Source: Candidatus Phytoplasma meliae
GTDB lineage: Bacteria > Bacillota_I > Bacilli_A > Acholeplasmatales > Acholeplasmataceae
Assembly: GCF_016876135.2 (NCBI RefSeq)
Contig: NZ_JACAOD020000001.1
Location: forward strand, 73,694 to 137,693
Direction: 5' to 3'
DNA length: 64,000 nucleotides
Position 1 is the stretch's first letter. Every line of letters starts with the position of its first letter. Below are positions 1 through 9,736 of the stretch, piece after piece. The notes under the pieces were generated by a model. The model worked only from the letters and a program-made list of their open reading frames with translations, made no database searches and was not told where the DNA came from. The translations under genes were made by a program, and so were the position numbers.

Positions 1-1
1 T

Positions 2-628
2 ACCAAAACTATTAAAGAAGAACCTAAGTATTTAGAAACTTTAGAAAAAAATTTAAATTTATTATTTGACTCCAAAGAATTTAGCCCAACAGCTCAAGGC
101 TCATATCAGCAAATAAAAAACCAAATACAAGCAATAAAAGACATTCAACAAAAAAATCAACAAGATGAAGCAACAACTAAAATTTTTACAGATAGTATAA
201 ATTTTTTTGAACAAGAAGCTCAAAAGGCTAATACAAATGAATCCAGAAATGATTTTACTAATTTAGCAAGCATGATGAAAGGCTTTAAAAAAGCGTGTGA
301 TGCCAGGGATATACTAAAAGAAAGATTAGAAACACAACGCGCATATGAAAATTCACAAAATCCATTATCATCAAACGACCTAGATTTTTTAGAGAAATAC
401 CGAACATATTTAAACGCCTATGCCACTTTAATTGATTTACATACGAACAAAATAGAACAAATAGATGAATTACGTAAACAAGCAAAATCAAATGAAGAAA
501 AAGGGTCATTACAAAAATTAAAATCAATGATAACAACAAATTTAAGTACAAAATTAATTAAATACATTAACGAAGGCAGATCCCATCCAAGTTTTCGCCA
601 GTTAACATCAATAATAAGACAGGGATAA
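2..628 (+). CDS. Coiled-coil protein, 5' end cut by window edge
   Basis: The reading frame is open from the first bases of the window, so the true start lies upstream; the last 208 residues are visible. The sequence is rich in Lys, Gln, Asn and Glu with heptad-like leucines and looks like a long helical, probably coiled-coil, protein. No catalytic motif or membrane segment is visible in this part. It ends in TAA 51 nt before the AAA ATPase gene on the same strand, with no terminator between them, so the two may be co-transcribed. Its composition resembles the coiled-coil tail of that ATPase, which suggests a structural partner, but this is inference. I do not recognise the family. An internal Met at 272 should not be taken as the start, because the upstream frame has the same composition. 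Confidence 0.7.
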   Translation, partial: TKTIKEEPKYLETLEKNLNLLFDSKEFSPTAQGSYQQIKNQIQAIKDIQQKNQQDEATTKIFTDSINFFEQEAQKANTNESRNDFTNLASMMKGFKKACDARDILKERLETQRAYENSQNPLSSNDLDFLEKYRTYLNAYATLIDLHTNKIEQIDELRKQAKSNEEKGSLQKLKSMITTNLSTKLIKYINEGRSHPSFRQLTSIIRQG

Positions 629-679
629 ATTAAAATATACAAAACAATAATCAAAAAACAAAAGAAAGGACAGTATGAC

Positions 680-3600
680 TTGTTAGAGCTAATTAAACAA
701 AAATCTTATAAAAAAGTATTAAAAATAGTATCTTTTGTAGTTTTAACTATAATAACTTTCTTATCTTTAACATTTGCCTTAATTGCTTATATACATAATG
801 TTTCTAATAACGCTAATAAATTCCCAATTGATTCTTCTCCTGACAACGAACCCCAATCAGATACTACAAATAACACTACAAACAATAAAGCTGGTTCTTT
901 ATTAAATGCATTAACCCTTCCAGAAATTAATTCAGAAGGTTTTAAAGGATTTCACGATGTTTACGGTTTAAAAGAAGTTATTCAAGAATTAACAAACGTT
1001 TGTCATCGTTTTCATCCACGTAATGCCCAAAATTATAAAAATATAAGTAGTAAAAATTTTTTAGAATACCCTAAAGGAGTTATTTTATATGGTCCTCCTG
1101 GAACCGGAAAAACTTTATTAGCAAAAGCTTTAGCAAAAGAATCACAAATGAATTTCTATACCATCACTCCTAAACATACTTTAGATGAGATTGAAGAGAT
1201 ATTTAAACAAGCTAGAAAAGGGAGCCCTTCTTTGATTTTCGCTGATGAAGCAGAAGAAATAATTAAATCAAGAGATGATTCTACCCATTTAGAAACCGGT
1301 GATGCTAAAAAAACCGATTTATTATTGGCTGAACTTGATGGAGTCAAAACAGACGAAGAAAACCCTATTTATTTTGTAGCAGCGACTAACCATTTAGCAA
1401 AAATTGATACCGCTATTATTTCACGTTTACAACAAGTATATGTTGGTTATTTTCCTCCTGAAGAAAGATTGGGTTATATTAACAAAATAATTAATGACAT
1501 CAAAAAATTTAAAATAGAAAAGTATGCCCAAGATTATGGATTGCCTAAAATCATGGAACAATTTAACGAAGCTTTAAAAAAACCTGAAGCATACGCTAAA
1601 GCTTTAAAATTAAATAAAGATTTTTGTATTCCTGCTTTAGGACGCAAAATCATTAAAGGAATCGATGATGATAATAATCCGCATGGTAATTTAGAACCAT
1701 TAAGTGATAAGTTAAAAAGAAAAGAAATCGAACAAGAATATGAACGAATACATGGACCAAATACACTTCCTAAAGATTATGATATTGAAACTTTAGAAAC
1801 TATTAAAAAATATTTTTATGATATTCAATCAGGTAGAAAATTAGAAGCATTTATAAGAGATGCAGCTACAAAAGCAGCTTACAAAGGACACCAAGAAATT
1901 CAATTAGATGATTTACAAGAAGTTTTTCGTGATTATTTTGGCGAACTAGAAGAATATAAAACAATTAACGAATCATTTATTAAACGACCTTCACAAACGT
2001 TTGCTCAAACACGAGAAGGAGTCAACCCCAATCAGCAAAACATAGATGAATATGAAATACAAAGAAATAATTGCGATCAAGAAGCTCAACAAAGACAAAG
2101 ATCATGTGACTATGTTTATGATGGGTCACAAAATTCACAAATTATACCCCAAACATATCAACAATATTTAGAATTGGTATTTAGGAACATAATTAATTAT
2201 CCAAATGAATATTCATTTAATTCAAACTCAAGTGAGGATTTGAAGATCAAAAGAGATACTCAATTAAAACGAACTCAACTTTTTAGTTACACCGAAGAAC
2301 CTGCTAACTTACAATTTATTATCGAAAATGCAAGAATTTTTTATAAAAGTTTATGTGAATTAAAAAACGGACAAACTATTTATATAAACTCATTAAAAAA
2401 TATAATAAATAATGAAATTCCAAAAGAACAAGATGAAAAGTTATCAGAGCTAATAGATAATACAATTGATGCTTTGAATGATGATTCAATTTTAAATTCA
2501 AATAGGATATCGCAAAACAGCACACAAGATAATAAGAATTACGCTAAAGAGCAATTAAAAAAGCTTTTTCAAGATCCACAATTACAACATAGCCAAAATG
2601 ACAACACAGATACAAATACAACCATAAATCCAATATTTAAGGGGGAAGACCTAAAAGCACCTAGTTTAAATAAAAAAGAATTAATCAATTATATGCTTGA
2701 AAAAAATAGCGAAAGTATACAAGATATTAAAAAAAATAATAACACCATTATTTATCTTTTAAACGAAATCGAAAGGAAATTTGGTCTTTTTGTTTTTAAA
2801 ACAAATTATTGTAGTGATGAAATCACAAACAACCTACAAGAAGACATCAAAAGGAAAGCAACAAAATTAAATACAAGCTTAAAAAATTCTTTTTCAAAAT
2901 ATCAACAAGATTATAATAGCATCAAAGAAAAGCTTGAGAGTTATTTAAATAATTTAAATAAAGAACTAGAATCTCAAAAAAAAGATATTGAAAATAGATA
3001 TAATAATAAGGGTCCTCAAATAATTTATTTACTAGATAAAAATAAATTAATAGAAGTGTTAACCAAAAATATTGATAATGTTGTAAAGAATTATATAAAA
3101 GAACCATTTGAAAAATTAAATCCATCACAAACAATCAATAATATAAGCGAAAACATTGTCACAAACATCAATGATTTAACAATGAAAGGCAATAAAGAAA
3201 AATTTCAAGAAGTTATAAAAACATATTATACAAACATTGCTAAATATAAAGCAGCTCAAAAACAAATAAGAGATTATCAAAATCATTATAACCAAACAAA
3301 AACAAAAATAACACAAGAACAGAAAAATGTGGAAACACAAATAGAACAAGTTCGTACCCTTATTATGTCTAAAGTAAAATTAATAAATGATTATTCAATG
3401 ACACAAAATTATGAAGATATTTACCATAATTACAGTTATATTTTACAAATTGAAAAATCAATTAACGAAAAAATTGAACAGGAATTGAATGAATGTAGTC
3501 GAAAATATGAAAGTGAATATGGTTCTTTAAATGACGCAATAAATAATATGGATTCTAATATAATTAATTCATTAAAAGTTGCAACGCCAAAAAAGTTAGT

Positions 3601-3928
3601 AAACACAGCAAATGATATTTTAAGCCAAACACAAAATTCATTAAATCTAGATGTGTACTTAAGGAGATTAGAACAAGAAAGAAATAATACAAAACAATCA
3701 GTAAAAAACATTCATCAAAAATTTGAAGACATTAAACAACAATACGTAAAATTAGTAAACAAATTAAAAGAGCAAACAGAATCACACGGACAAGAAGGAT
3801 ATGAAGAGAAAACAGAAAATTATAAACAATTACAAGAAAATTTTCTAACAAATATCCTGTTATCAAATAATTTCATCCTTCCATCTTATTACTGGTTTTA
3901 TAACAGCAAACCAAGGACTTTCCAATGA
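680..3928 (+). CDS. Membrane-anchored AAA+ ATPase (FtsH-like ATPase half) with long coiled-coil tail
   Basis: A 1082-residue protein. A transmembrane helix lies at about residues 15-37 and a Thr/Asn-rich linker at 45-75. An FtsH-type AAA+ module follows, with Walker A GPPGTGKT (138-145), Walker B LIFADE (185-190) and sensor-1 Asn in AATN (about 234-237). The pore-loop aromatic-X-Gly is not recognisable (FYTITPKH instead). The usual RPGRFDR arginine-finger region is reduced to a single Arg near 249. From about 430 to the end it is Gln/Asn/Lys-rich coiled coil where FtsH would carry its M41 protease. It starts at TTG (680), 9 nt after AAAGGA; an ATG at 675 in another frame stops after three codons. 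Its TGA stop overlaps the start of the M41 gene (ATGA). Phytoplasma AAA+ ATPases and HflB proteases have been linked to virulence in 'Ca. P. mali'. The basic N-terminus suggests N-in/C-out topology (inference). Confidence 0.85.
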   Translation: MLELIKQKSYKKVLKIVSFVVLTIITFLSLTFALIAYIHNVSNNANKFPIDSSPDNEPQSDTTNNTTNNKAGSLLNALTLPEINSEGFKGFHDVYGLKEVIQELTNVCHRFHPRNAQNYKNISSKNFLEYPKGVILYGPPGTGKTLLAKALAKESQMNFYTITPKHTLDEIEEIFKQARKGSPSLIFADEAEEIIKSRDDSTHLETGDAKKTDLLLAELDGVKTDEENPIYFVAATNHLAKIDTAIISRLQQVYVGYFPPEERLGYINKIINDIKKFKIEKYAQDYGLPKIMEQFNEALKKPEAYAKALKLNKDFCIPALGRKIIKGIDDDNNPHGNLEPLSDKLKRKEIEQEYERIHGPNTLPKDYDIETLETIKKYFYDIQSGRKLEAFIRDAATKAAYKGHQEIQLDDLQEVFRDYFGELEEYKTINESFIKRPSQTFAQTREGVNPNQQNIDEYEIQRNNCDQEAQQRQRSCDYVYDGSQNSQIIPQTYQQYLELVFRNIINYPNEYSFNSNSSEDLKIKRDTQLKRTQLFSYTEEPANLQFIIENARIFYKSLCELKNGQTIYINSLKNIINNEIPKEQDEKLSELIDNTIDALNDDSILNSNRISQNSTQDNKNYAKEQLKKLFQDPQLQHSQNDNTDTNTTINPIFKGEDLKAPSLNKKELINYMLEKNSESIQDIKKNNNTIIYLLNEIERKFGLFVFKTNYCSDEITNNLQEDIKRKATKLNTSLKNSFSKYQQDYNSIKEKLESYLNNLNKELESQKKDIENRYNNKGPQIIYLLDKNKLIEVLTKNIDNVVKNYIKEPFEKLNPSQTINNISENIVTNINDLTMKGNKEKFQEVIKTYYTNIAKYKAAQKQIRDYQNHYNQTKTKITQEQKNVETQIEQVRTLIMSKVKLINDYSMTQNYEDIYHNYSYILQIEKSINEKIEQELNECSRKYESEYGSLNDAINNMDSNIINSLKVATPKKLVNTANDILSQTQNSLNLDVYLRRLEQERNNTKQSVKNIHQKFEDIKQQYVKLVNKLKEQTESHGQEGYEEKTENYKQLQENFLTNILLSNNFILPSYYWFYNSKPRTFQ

Positions 3929-4569
3929 TAACAAATCAAATAAATCAAAATTACGATAAAAACCAAAAATATCGCATTTGGTTTTGGTGTTTATTAATAT
4001 TTAATTTCTTTTTACTAACTATTTTATATCTTGATAATCACGCACAAATAAAACGTTATGTATTAAATTTTTTAAATATCTATGATTTAGACGATAAAGA
4101 CAGCTTATCTCAATTAGAAATTACTAGTTATCATGAAGCAGGTCACACTTTAATAATTCTTTTATATCCTGATGATTTTGAATTTTCATATGTTACAATT
4201 AATCCTTCAGGAAGAATGTTAGGTCATGCTAAATACACATATATAAACCCTAATAATTGGAAAGGCGAAGTTTTAGTTGCTTTAGGAGGAACAGCTGCTG
4301 AAAAAGAATTAGCTCAAAATAATCAAATCTCAAAAGAAATAGTAGGTAAAGGTTCGAGTTCAGACTTTAGAAAAGCCAAAAATCTTTTAAATAACCATTC
4401 CTCCAACCCTAAATCAGATTTTGATCATTATTTAAAAGAAAGCCAACAATTGCTTCATCTTAATAAAACAACTCTTAAGCAAATTGCACAACAATTACTT
4501 CTTAAAAGAACATTATCTAATAAAGATATAAAAAACATTCTTCAACAATATCCTTTACAAACAAATTAA
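3925..4569 (+). CDS. Stand-alone M41 (FtsH-type) zinc metalloprotease domain with one membrane anchor
   Basis: A 214-residue protein equivalent to the C-terminal protease part of FtsH. One transmembrane helix lies at about residues 18-37. The zinc-binding HEAGH is at 70-74 and the third-ligand region GKGSSSDFRKA has Asp about 147, so the metal site looks intact. The AAA module is absent and is encoded by the overlapping upstream gene. The ATG start lies inside the previous stop (ATGA), the classic arrangement for translational coupling, and there is no strong independent Shine-Dalgarno. Function is inferred as degradation of substrates delivered by the partner ATPase, probably at the membrane. 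It could instead work alone or with a canonical FtsH encoded elsewhere. It is followed by a strong bidirectional terminator. Confidence 0.88.
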   Translation: MITNQINQNYDKNQKYRIWFWCLLIFNFFLLTILYLDNHAQIKRYVLNFLNIYDLDDKDSLSQLEITSYHEAGHTLIILLYPDDFEFSYVTINPSGRMLGHAKYTYINPNNWKGEVLVALGGTAAEKELAQNNQISKEIVGKGSSSDFRKAKNLLNNHSSNPKSDFDHYLKESQQLLHLNKTTLKQIAQQLLLKRTLSNKDIKNILQQYPLQTN

Positions 4570-4570
4570 A

Positions 4571-4600
4571 AAAAGACTCTAGTTAAACTAGAGTCTTTTT
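4571..4600. terminator. Bidirectional Rho-independent terminator
   Basis: A near-perfect inverted repeat with arms at 4571-4584 and 4586-4599, core GACTCTAG/CTAGAGTC, flanked by A-runs on the left and T-runs on the right. It lies between the convergent M41 protease and MATE genes and can serve both. Confidence 0.85.
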
Positions 4601-4604
4601 AATA

Positions 4605-6086
4605 TTAATCTTCAACATCGATATATTCATTTTTATTTTTGCGATAAAAAGGGATAAATAGCAATAAAGTAATAATGATACAAATTAAATTACCTAAAAA
4701 AAGGCTTAAACCTACCTTATGTGGGGATGAAATGAGGTTAATTGAATCCGAACTTAAACCCCAAAGTAAAAACACACTACTTATAATTCTTATAAAATTC
4801 ATAATTAGAGGAAATTTAGTTTTTTCAAACGATGTAAAAAAACTAAATAAAATATTAGAAAAACATGTTAACCATAAACTAGCGGTTTCATAAAAAAATA
4901 ATGTTTTAAAAGTAGTTTTTGCATCACCATCAATTTCATCAAATTTTGTGCCATCCATTAATGATAAAATGTATTTGTAAAAAAAGATATGAAGCAAGGT
5001 TCCTATTAAAGCAACAATAAATATTGCAATAACGACCTTTTTGAAAGTTTCAAAAACACGTTTAAGGTTGTTTTGACCTAAATTTTGAGAAATAATGGCG
5101 TTTTGACTATCGGCAAAAGAATTAATAATATTAAAAAATATATTATTTACTGAAACCGCTAAAAGTAATTGCGTTTCTATTGTTGGTGAATATTGTTTTT
5201 TAACAATGATATTAATCACTAATCTTCCTACGCTATAAATCATAATTCCTATACAAATAGGAAATGCTAATTGAAAAAGCTTTTTTAGAAACTTTTTTTC
5301 AAAACGAATTTTTTTAACAATTATTTTTAAAGGATTGTTTTGATTTAAAAAGAGAAAGTAAAAAGCAAATAAAGTTACAGAAGTATGAGAAATAAAAGTC
5401 GCCCAAGCTAAAGCAGCAATTTTACCCTTTAATGAAAAAATATCATATTGGTAAAGAACTAAAGATAAAACAATTTTGATAGCAACATTTAATGTCGTAA
5501 TCCAAAAAATCATTTTATTATTTCCTTTAGCGCGTTCCAAACTTAAAAAAACTAAATTCATGATAATGCATGAAAGAGAGGAAAGGATAATAAGATAATA
5601 ATTGTTAGCATCTGCTTTATTTGCGGGTTCAACAGAAGAATAATCAACTAGATATTTCAAAATAGCACTTTTTAAAATAAAAGTACATAAAATAGTAATA
5701 ATAATTCCTATAAGAATTGATACTAAAAAAGTTTGGGTCAAATAAAGCCGCATTTTTTCAATATTTTTGCGTCCATAATTACGACCCACTAAAATTACTC
5801 CTGCAGTAGCAATCGAAGCGCCAAAAGGAATAAGAATGTCTTTAACTAAATGAATACGATTCATTACTGATAATAAATTAGAATCGCGAGGGTTTTCTTT
5901 ATCTCTTTGTAAAATCCAGATATCATAAGAATTAAATAAAGCTTGGAAAACTAAATAAATGATAATCGGGAAAGTGACATATAAAATGACTTTCCATAAA
6001 TTACCTTCCATTAAAAATTTTCTTTTTTTTTCTTCGTTGATTCGGAATTTTTTTTTGACCATCTGCTCCTTTTTTTTAACTATCAT
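4605..6086 (-). CDS. MATE-family multidrug/cation efflux protein
   Basis: A 493-residue polytopic protein with about 12 hydrophobic helices in two homologous halves, typical of MATE (NorM/DinF-like) cation-coupled exporters. After a basic N-terminus, EGNLWKVILYVTFPIII begins the first helix, as in other MATE proteins. It would export organic cations or other toxic compounds across the single cell membrane; the substrate cannot be read from sequence. Two possible starts each have a Shine-Dalgarno: Met1 (GGAGG, 4 nt) and Met9 at 6062 (AGGAG, 4 nt). Met1 is used here. A diverged paralogue lies at 61243-62811. Upstream on the same strand is sucrose phosphorylase, about 200 nt away and separated by a terminator. 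Confidence 0.9.
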   Translation of the reverse strand: MIVKKKEQMVKKKFRINEEKKRKFLMEGNLWKVILYVTFPIIIYLVFQALFNSYDIWILQRDKENPRDSNLLSVMNRIHLVKDILIPFGASIATAGVILVGRNYGRKNIEKMRLYLTQTFLVSILIGIIITILCTFILKSAILKYLVDYSSVEPANKADANNYYLIILSSLSCIIMNLVFLSLERAKGNNKMIFWITTLNVAIKIVLSLVLYQYDIFSLKGKIAALAWATFISHTSVTLFAFYFLFLNQNNPLKIIVKKIRFEKKFLKKLFQLAFPICIGIMIYSVGRLVINIIVKKQYSPTIETQLLLAVSVNNIFFNIINSFADSQNAIISQNLGQNNLKRVFETFKKVVIAIFIVALIGTLLHIFFYKYILSLMDGTKFDEIDGDAKTTFKTLFFYETASLWLTCFSNILFSFFTSFEKTKFPLIMNFIRIISSVFLLWGLSSDSINLISSPHKVGLSLFLGNLICIIITLLLFIPFYRKNKNEYIDVED

Positions 6087-6241
6087 AAAACCTCCAATGA
6101 ATTGTTTGTTTTGTTGATAAAAAATAGATTTTTAAAAAAATAACATTATTATTATATCAAAAATAATATATTTTAAAACGTGAAAATCAGTCATATGGCA
6201 TTACATCAACTAAAAGAGTCAAGAAAAACAGTAATAAAAAA

Positions 6242-6271
6242 AATGCCATCCCTTCAAAAAGGAATAGCATT
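6242..6271 (-). terminator. Terminator of sucrose phosphorylase gene
   Basis: Read on the minus strand, arms AATGCTATTCCTT and AAGGGATGGCATT pair with two wobbles around a short loop and are followed by a run of eight or more T. It lies 20 nt after the sucP stop. Confidence 0.75.
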
Positions 6272-6290
6272 AAGAAATAAATTCATAAGT

Positions 6291-7748
6291 TTATTCATAT
6301 AAGAAAATAGGAACACCATTGCTGAAAATGCTAAAAGTTTTCTTCAAAGCATTGGCTTCTAAAATAGCAAGATTTTGACGTTTGCGATCTTGACGAACAA
6401 TTTTAATAGTATTTGGTGTAGGAGTAGATACTTCAATCAATCCATCTAGGTCAAAAGCATCAAAATGATTACGCCATGTTAATAATTTCAATAATTGTTT
6501 AACAATAGGTCGTTTTAACTCTTGTTTAACTTCTTGACGAGAATAATAATGACGATTGATGTTACGGCCTTCTTTAGAAGATTCTAACAATTCAATATCA
6601 TTAACCCCAGCCAAAAGACCAACATAATAAACTTGAGGAATTCCAGGAGCAAAAATTTGAAAAACACGACTTAACAAATAAGAAGTGTCATCGTTTCCTA
6701 AAGCTGAATAGTAAGTAGAATTAATTTGATAAATATCTAAATTATTATAAGAACCTGAAGAATACGTTTTTTTAACATTAGCTCCAATTTGATATAATTT
6801 TTCAGAAGTATATTCAATTTCATCATCAGTTAAAACATCACGTACATCCACTACTCCGATGCCATCATGAGTATCTAATGTAGTAAATTGTTTCATCGGA
6901 GATTTTTGCATCCAATTAGATAAACGTTCGGTTTTACCAGAATATAAAGTATAAAGGACTAACATTGGTAAAGCAAAATCATAAATAAAATAGTCATGAG
7001 CGTTAATTTTTTTTAAAATAGTATGATGTTCGTGGATCTCTGGTAAAAGTTCGACTCCAAATGGTTTTACAATTTGCCTAATGCTTTCTAATAAATCCCA
7101 AATTTCTGGTTCAATAAAGAAACTGTTAGTATCTGCTTTTTTAATAGCATAAGCAAAAGCGTCTAAACGAATTAAACTAGCTCCATGTTTAATCATATCG
7201 ATTAAAGTTGTTTTGATAAATTCTTTGACAATAGGGGCATGAACATTAATATCAATTTGTTCATCACCAAAAGTATTCCAAAGATTTTCGCAAATGCCAT
7301 TGTCGAAACAAATGCGTTGAATAGGGGCTTTATTTTTGCGTTTATAAATTAAATCAACATCTTGTTTAGTAGGACGATTAGGGCCTACTTGTTGCCAAAA
7401 TTTTTCCCAACGTAGAAAAAAATCTTTATATTTAGAATTTTCATGATTTTGTTTAAAATCTTGATACATAACGGATTTAGGAGAGATATGATTAATCATA
7501 AAATCAAACATTAAATAATAATTTCGACTTAATGCCTCAATATCATTCCAATTCCCCAAAAGAGGATCCACCTTAGTATAATCAGAAGGAGCAAAACCAC
7601 GATCACCTGTAGATGGGAAAAAAGGCAATAAGTGAACCCCACCAATAGCTGCTCCAAAATCTTCTTTTAAGATCTTGCGAAGTTCATCAAGGTTCTTCCC
7701 TAAAGAATCAGCATAAGTAATTAGCATTATTTTGTTTTGAAATTTCAT
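6291..7748 (-). CDS. sucP: Sucrose phosphorylase (GH13), apparently intact
   Basis: A 485-residue GH13 subfamily 18 enzyme that converts sucrose and phosphate into glucose-1-phosphate and fructose in the cytoplasm. The start ITYADSLG matches the family. Catalytic residues are present: nucleophile Asp196 (RLDAF), acid/base Glu237 (LPEIHE) and transition-state stabiliser Asp295 (DTHDG). Length is normal and no frameshift is seen. The start ATG is preceded by AGGA about 10 nt upstream. This is one of few visible carbon-entry enzymes and would suit a phloem parasite bathed in sucrose. As I recall, the gene is truncated or broken in some other phytoplasma genomes, so an intact copy is informative. 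The 371-nt divergent spacer to lysS holds its control region, but no convincing promoter for sucP was found. Confidence 0.93.
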   Translation of the reverse strand: MKFQNKIMLITYADSLGKNLDELRKILKEDFGAAIGGVHLLPFFPSTGDRGFAPSDYTKVDPLLGNWNDIEALSRNYYLMFDFMINHISPKSVMYQDFKQNHENSKYKDFFLRWEKFWQQVGPNRPTKQDVDLIYKRKNKAPIQRICFDNGICENLWNTFGDEQIDINVHAPIVKEFIKTTLIDMIKHGASLIRLDAFAYAIKKADTNSFFIEPEIWDLLESIRQIVKPFGVELLPEIHEHHTILKKINAHDYFIYDFALPMLVLYTLYSGKTERLSNWMQKSPMKQFTTLDTHDGIGVVDVRDVLTDDEIEYTSEKLYQIGANVKKTYSSGSYNNLDIYQINSTYYSALGNDDTSYLLSRVFQIFAPGIPQVYYVGLLAGVNDIELLESSKEGRNINRHYYSRQEVKQELKRPIVKQLLKLLTWRNHFDAFDLDGLIEVSTPTPNTIKIVRQDRKRQNLAILEANALKKTFSIFSNGVPIFLYE

Positions 7749-8119
7749 AATTTTTTGTTCCTGTGTTTGTCAAAATTTATAATTGAAAATAAGAATTTTT
7801 TAAAAAACAAAAATAACTAAAAATAAATTAATGAACATAAAAAAATAAAAAACAAAAAATTAATAACCATTTTTAATTTTAACATATTTTTAAAAAAAAA
7901 TAATAAAATGTAATCAATGATACAATTAATTATACAATAAAAAAATAATTTAACAGATGATATTTTGGAAAATAATCACATTTCGCAAAAATGGGTAATT
8001 GGGTAATAAATAAAATATAAATAAAAAACATCATTTTTTTGGTATAATTAAGATTAATGTTTTATAATAAGAATGATATTAAATAAGAATGATATTAATT
8101 ACATTAGGAGAGTATTAAA
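7749..8119. other. Divergent intergenic region sucP/lysS
   Basis: A 371-nt AT-rich spacer. On the plus strand two TATAAT hexamers (8043-8048 and 8063-8068) lie upstream of lysS; neither has a good -35. A T-box leader, which many Firmicutes aminoacyl-tRNA synthetase genes carry, is not visible: there is no TGGNACCGCG core. Confidence 0.5.
8066..8097 (+). repeat. 16-bp perfect tandem duplication in lysS leader
   Basis: The 16-nt unit AATAAGAATGATATTA occurs twice head to tail (8066-8081 and 8082-8097), between the -10 hexamers and the lysS ribosome-binding site (AGGAGAG). It lengthens the untranslated leader. No protein-binding role is known. Confidence 0.85.
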
Positions 8120-9715
8120 ATGACTAAAAAAGAAACTAAAGAAGTAACCATAATAGACACAGACACAACTAAAAAAATAACAGAGCAAGAAAAAATTAGA
8201 TATCAAAAATTACAAGAATTAAAAGAATTGAAAATTAACCCTTTTGGACAAAAATTTATTTGTACTCACACCGTTGAAGAAATTATTACCGGATTTAAAC
8301 AAATAAAACCAGAAACTTTAGCAGAAAAGCAAATCAATGTAGCTATTGCAGGAAGAATTGTTTTAAAAAGAGGACAAGGAAAAGCTGGTTTTTTACATTT
8401 ACAAGATTTTAATTTTCGTTTACAAGTCTATCTTAGATTAGATTTATTAGGAAGCCAAGCTTTTCAACTATATCAAAATTGTGATTTAGGAGATATTATA
8501 GGAATCAAAGGGTTTTTATTTAAAACCAAAACTCAAGAATTAACTATTAAAGCTTTACAATTTATACATTTAACAAAAGCTTTAAAACCCTTGCCTGATA
8601 AATTTCATGGTTTGCAAAACCGAGAAGAAATGAGAAAACAACGCTATGTTGATCTTATTGTTAATGAAAAAGCTAAAAACGTATTTGTTACTCGTAGTTT
8701 AATTATTAAAAATATTCGTATTTTTTTTGATAATGAAGGATTTTTAGAAGTAGAAACTCCTATTTTACAAACCACTTTAGGAGGGGCTTCGGCTAAACCT
8801 TTTGTTACTTCTCATAACGCCCTTAATTGTGATTTTTATTTAAGAATCGCTACTGAATTACCTTTAAAAAAATTAATAGTCGGCGGAATGAAAAAAGTTT
8901 ATGAAATTGGCCGTCTTTTCCGCAATGAAGGAATCGATGCTACTCATAATCCTGAATTTAGCACCATTGAAGCTTATTTAGCTTATGCTGATATGTCAGA
9001 TATTATGGTTTTAACTCAAAAATGTTTACAATATGTTTGCCAACAAGTTTTAAAAACTTTAGATTTTAGTTATCAACAACAAGACATTAGTTTTCGTCAT
9101 TTTCATAAAATAAGTATGACAGAGGCTATTAAAAAAGCAACTGGAATTGATTTTACCAATAATTTCACTTTACAAGAATGCCAGCAATTAGCCAAAGAAC
9201 ATCAAATCAATCTAATGTCGCATTTTAGCAAAGGTCATGTTATTGAAGCTTTTTTTGAAAAATATGTTGAAAGCACTTTAATTCAACCTACTTTTATTTA
9301 TGGCCATCCTGTTGAAATTAGCCCTTTAGCAAAAACAAACGAACAAGATCCACGTTTTACTGACCGCTTTGAACTTTTTATTATTGGTAAAGAATTTGCT
9401 AATGCTTTTAGTGAACTTAACGATCCAATAGAACAAGAAAAACGCTTTTTAAACCAATTAAAAGAAAAGGAATTAGGTAACGATGAAGCTAATGACATGG
9501 ATTATGATTTTTTAAATGCCTTAAGTTACGGTATGCCTCCAACTGGTGGTTTAGGAATGGGAATTGATCGTTTAGTTATGCTTTTAACAGATACTGCCAA
9601 TATTCGTGATGTTATTTTATTTCCTCATTTTAAAAACAAAAACAAAGAACTATCTAAAGAAATTCAAAAACGTTCTAAATGTGTGATCAACAAAACGAAT
9701 GCAAACCAAAAATAA
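8120..9715 (+). CDS. lysS: Lysyl-tRNA synthetase, class II
   Basis: A 531-residue class II enzyme that charges tRNA-Lys with lysine using ATP. An N-terminal OB-fold anticodon-binding domain (about 60-165) precedes the catalytic core. Motif 1 is near residue 206 ([18 protein letters not shown]), motif 2 near 262 ([11 protein letters not shown]) and motif 3 near 480 ([11 protein letters not shown]). The first 25 residues, rich in Thr, Glu and Lys, are an extension before the usual start, but the ATG at 8120 has a good ribosome-binding site (TAGGAGAG). It is probably co-transcribed with dnaE, 21 nt downstream. Confidence 0.96.
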   Translation: MTKKETKEVTIIDTDTTKKITEQEKIRYQKLQELKELKINPFGQKFICTHTVEEIITGFKQIKPETLAEKQINVAIAGRIVLKRGQGKAGFLHLQDFNFRLQVYLRLDLLGSQAFQLYQNCDLGDIIGIKGFLFKTKTQELTIKALQFIHLTKALKPLPDKFHGLQNREEMRKQRYVDLIVNEKAKNVFVTRSLIIKNIRIFFDNEGFLEVETPILQTTLGGASAKPFVTSHNALNCDFYLRIATELPLKKLIVGGMKKVYEIGRLFRNEGIDATHNPEFSTIEAYLAYADMSDIMVLTQKCLQYVCQQVLKTLDFSYQQQDISFRHFHKISMTEAIKKATGIDFTNNFTLQECQQLAKEHQINLMSHFSKGHVIEAFFEKYVESTLIQPTFIYGHPVEISPLAKTNEQDPRFTDRFELFIIGKEFANAFSELNDPIEQEKRFLNQLKEKELGNDEANDMDYDFLNALSYGMPPTGGLGMGIDRLVMLLTDTANIRDVILFPHFKNKNKELSKEIQKRSKCVINKTNANQK

Positions 9716-9736
9716 AGATATCAAGGTAATCTTATT

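Noticed and set aside
8000..8119. T-box leader upstream of lysS (also checked for pheS and serS)
   Set aside because: No TGGNACCGCG core or terminator/antiterminator pair is visible.
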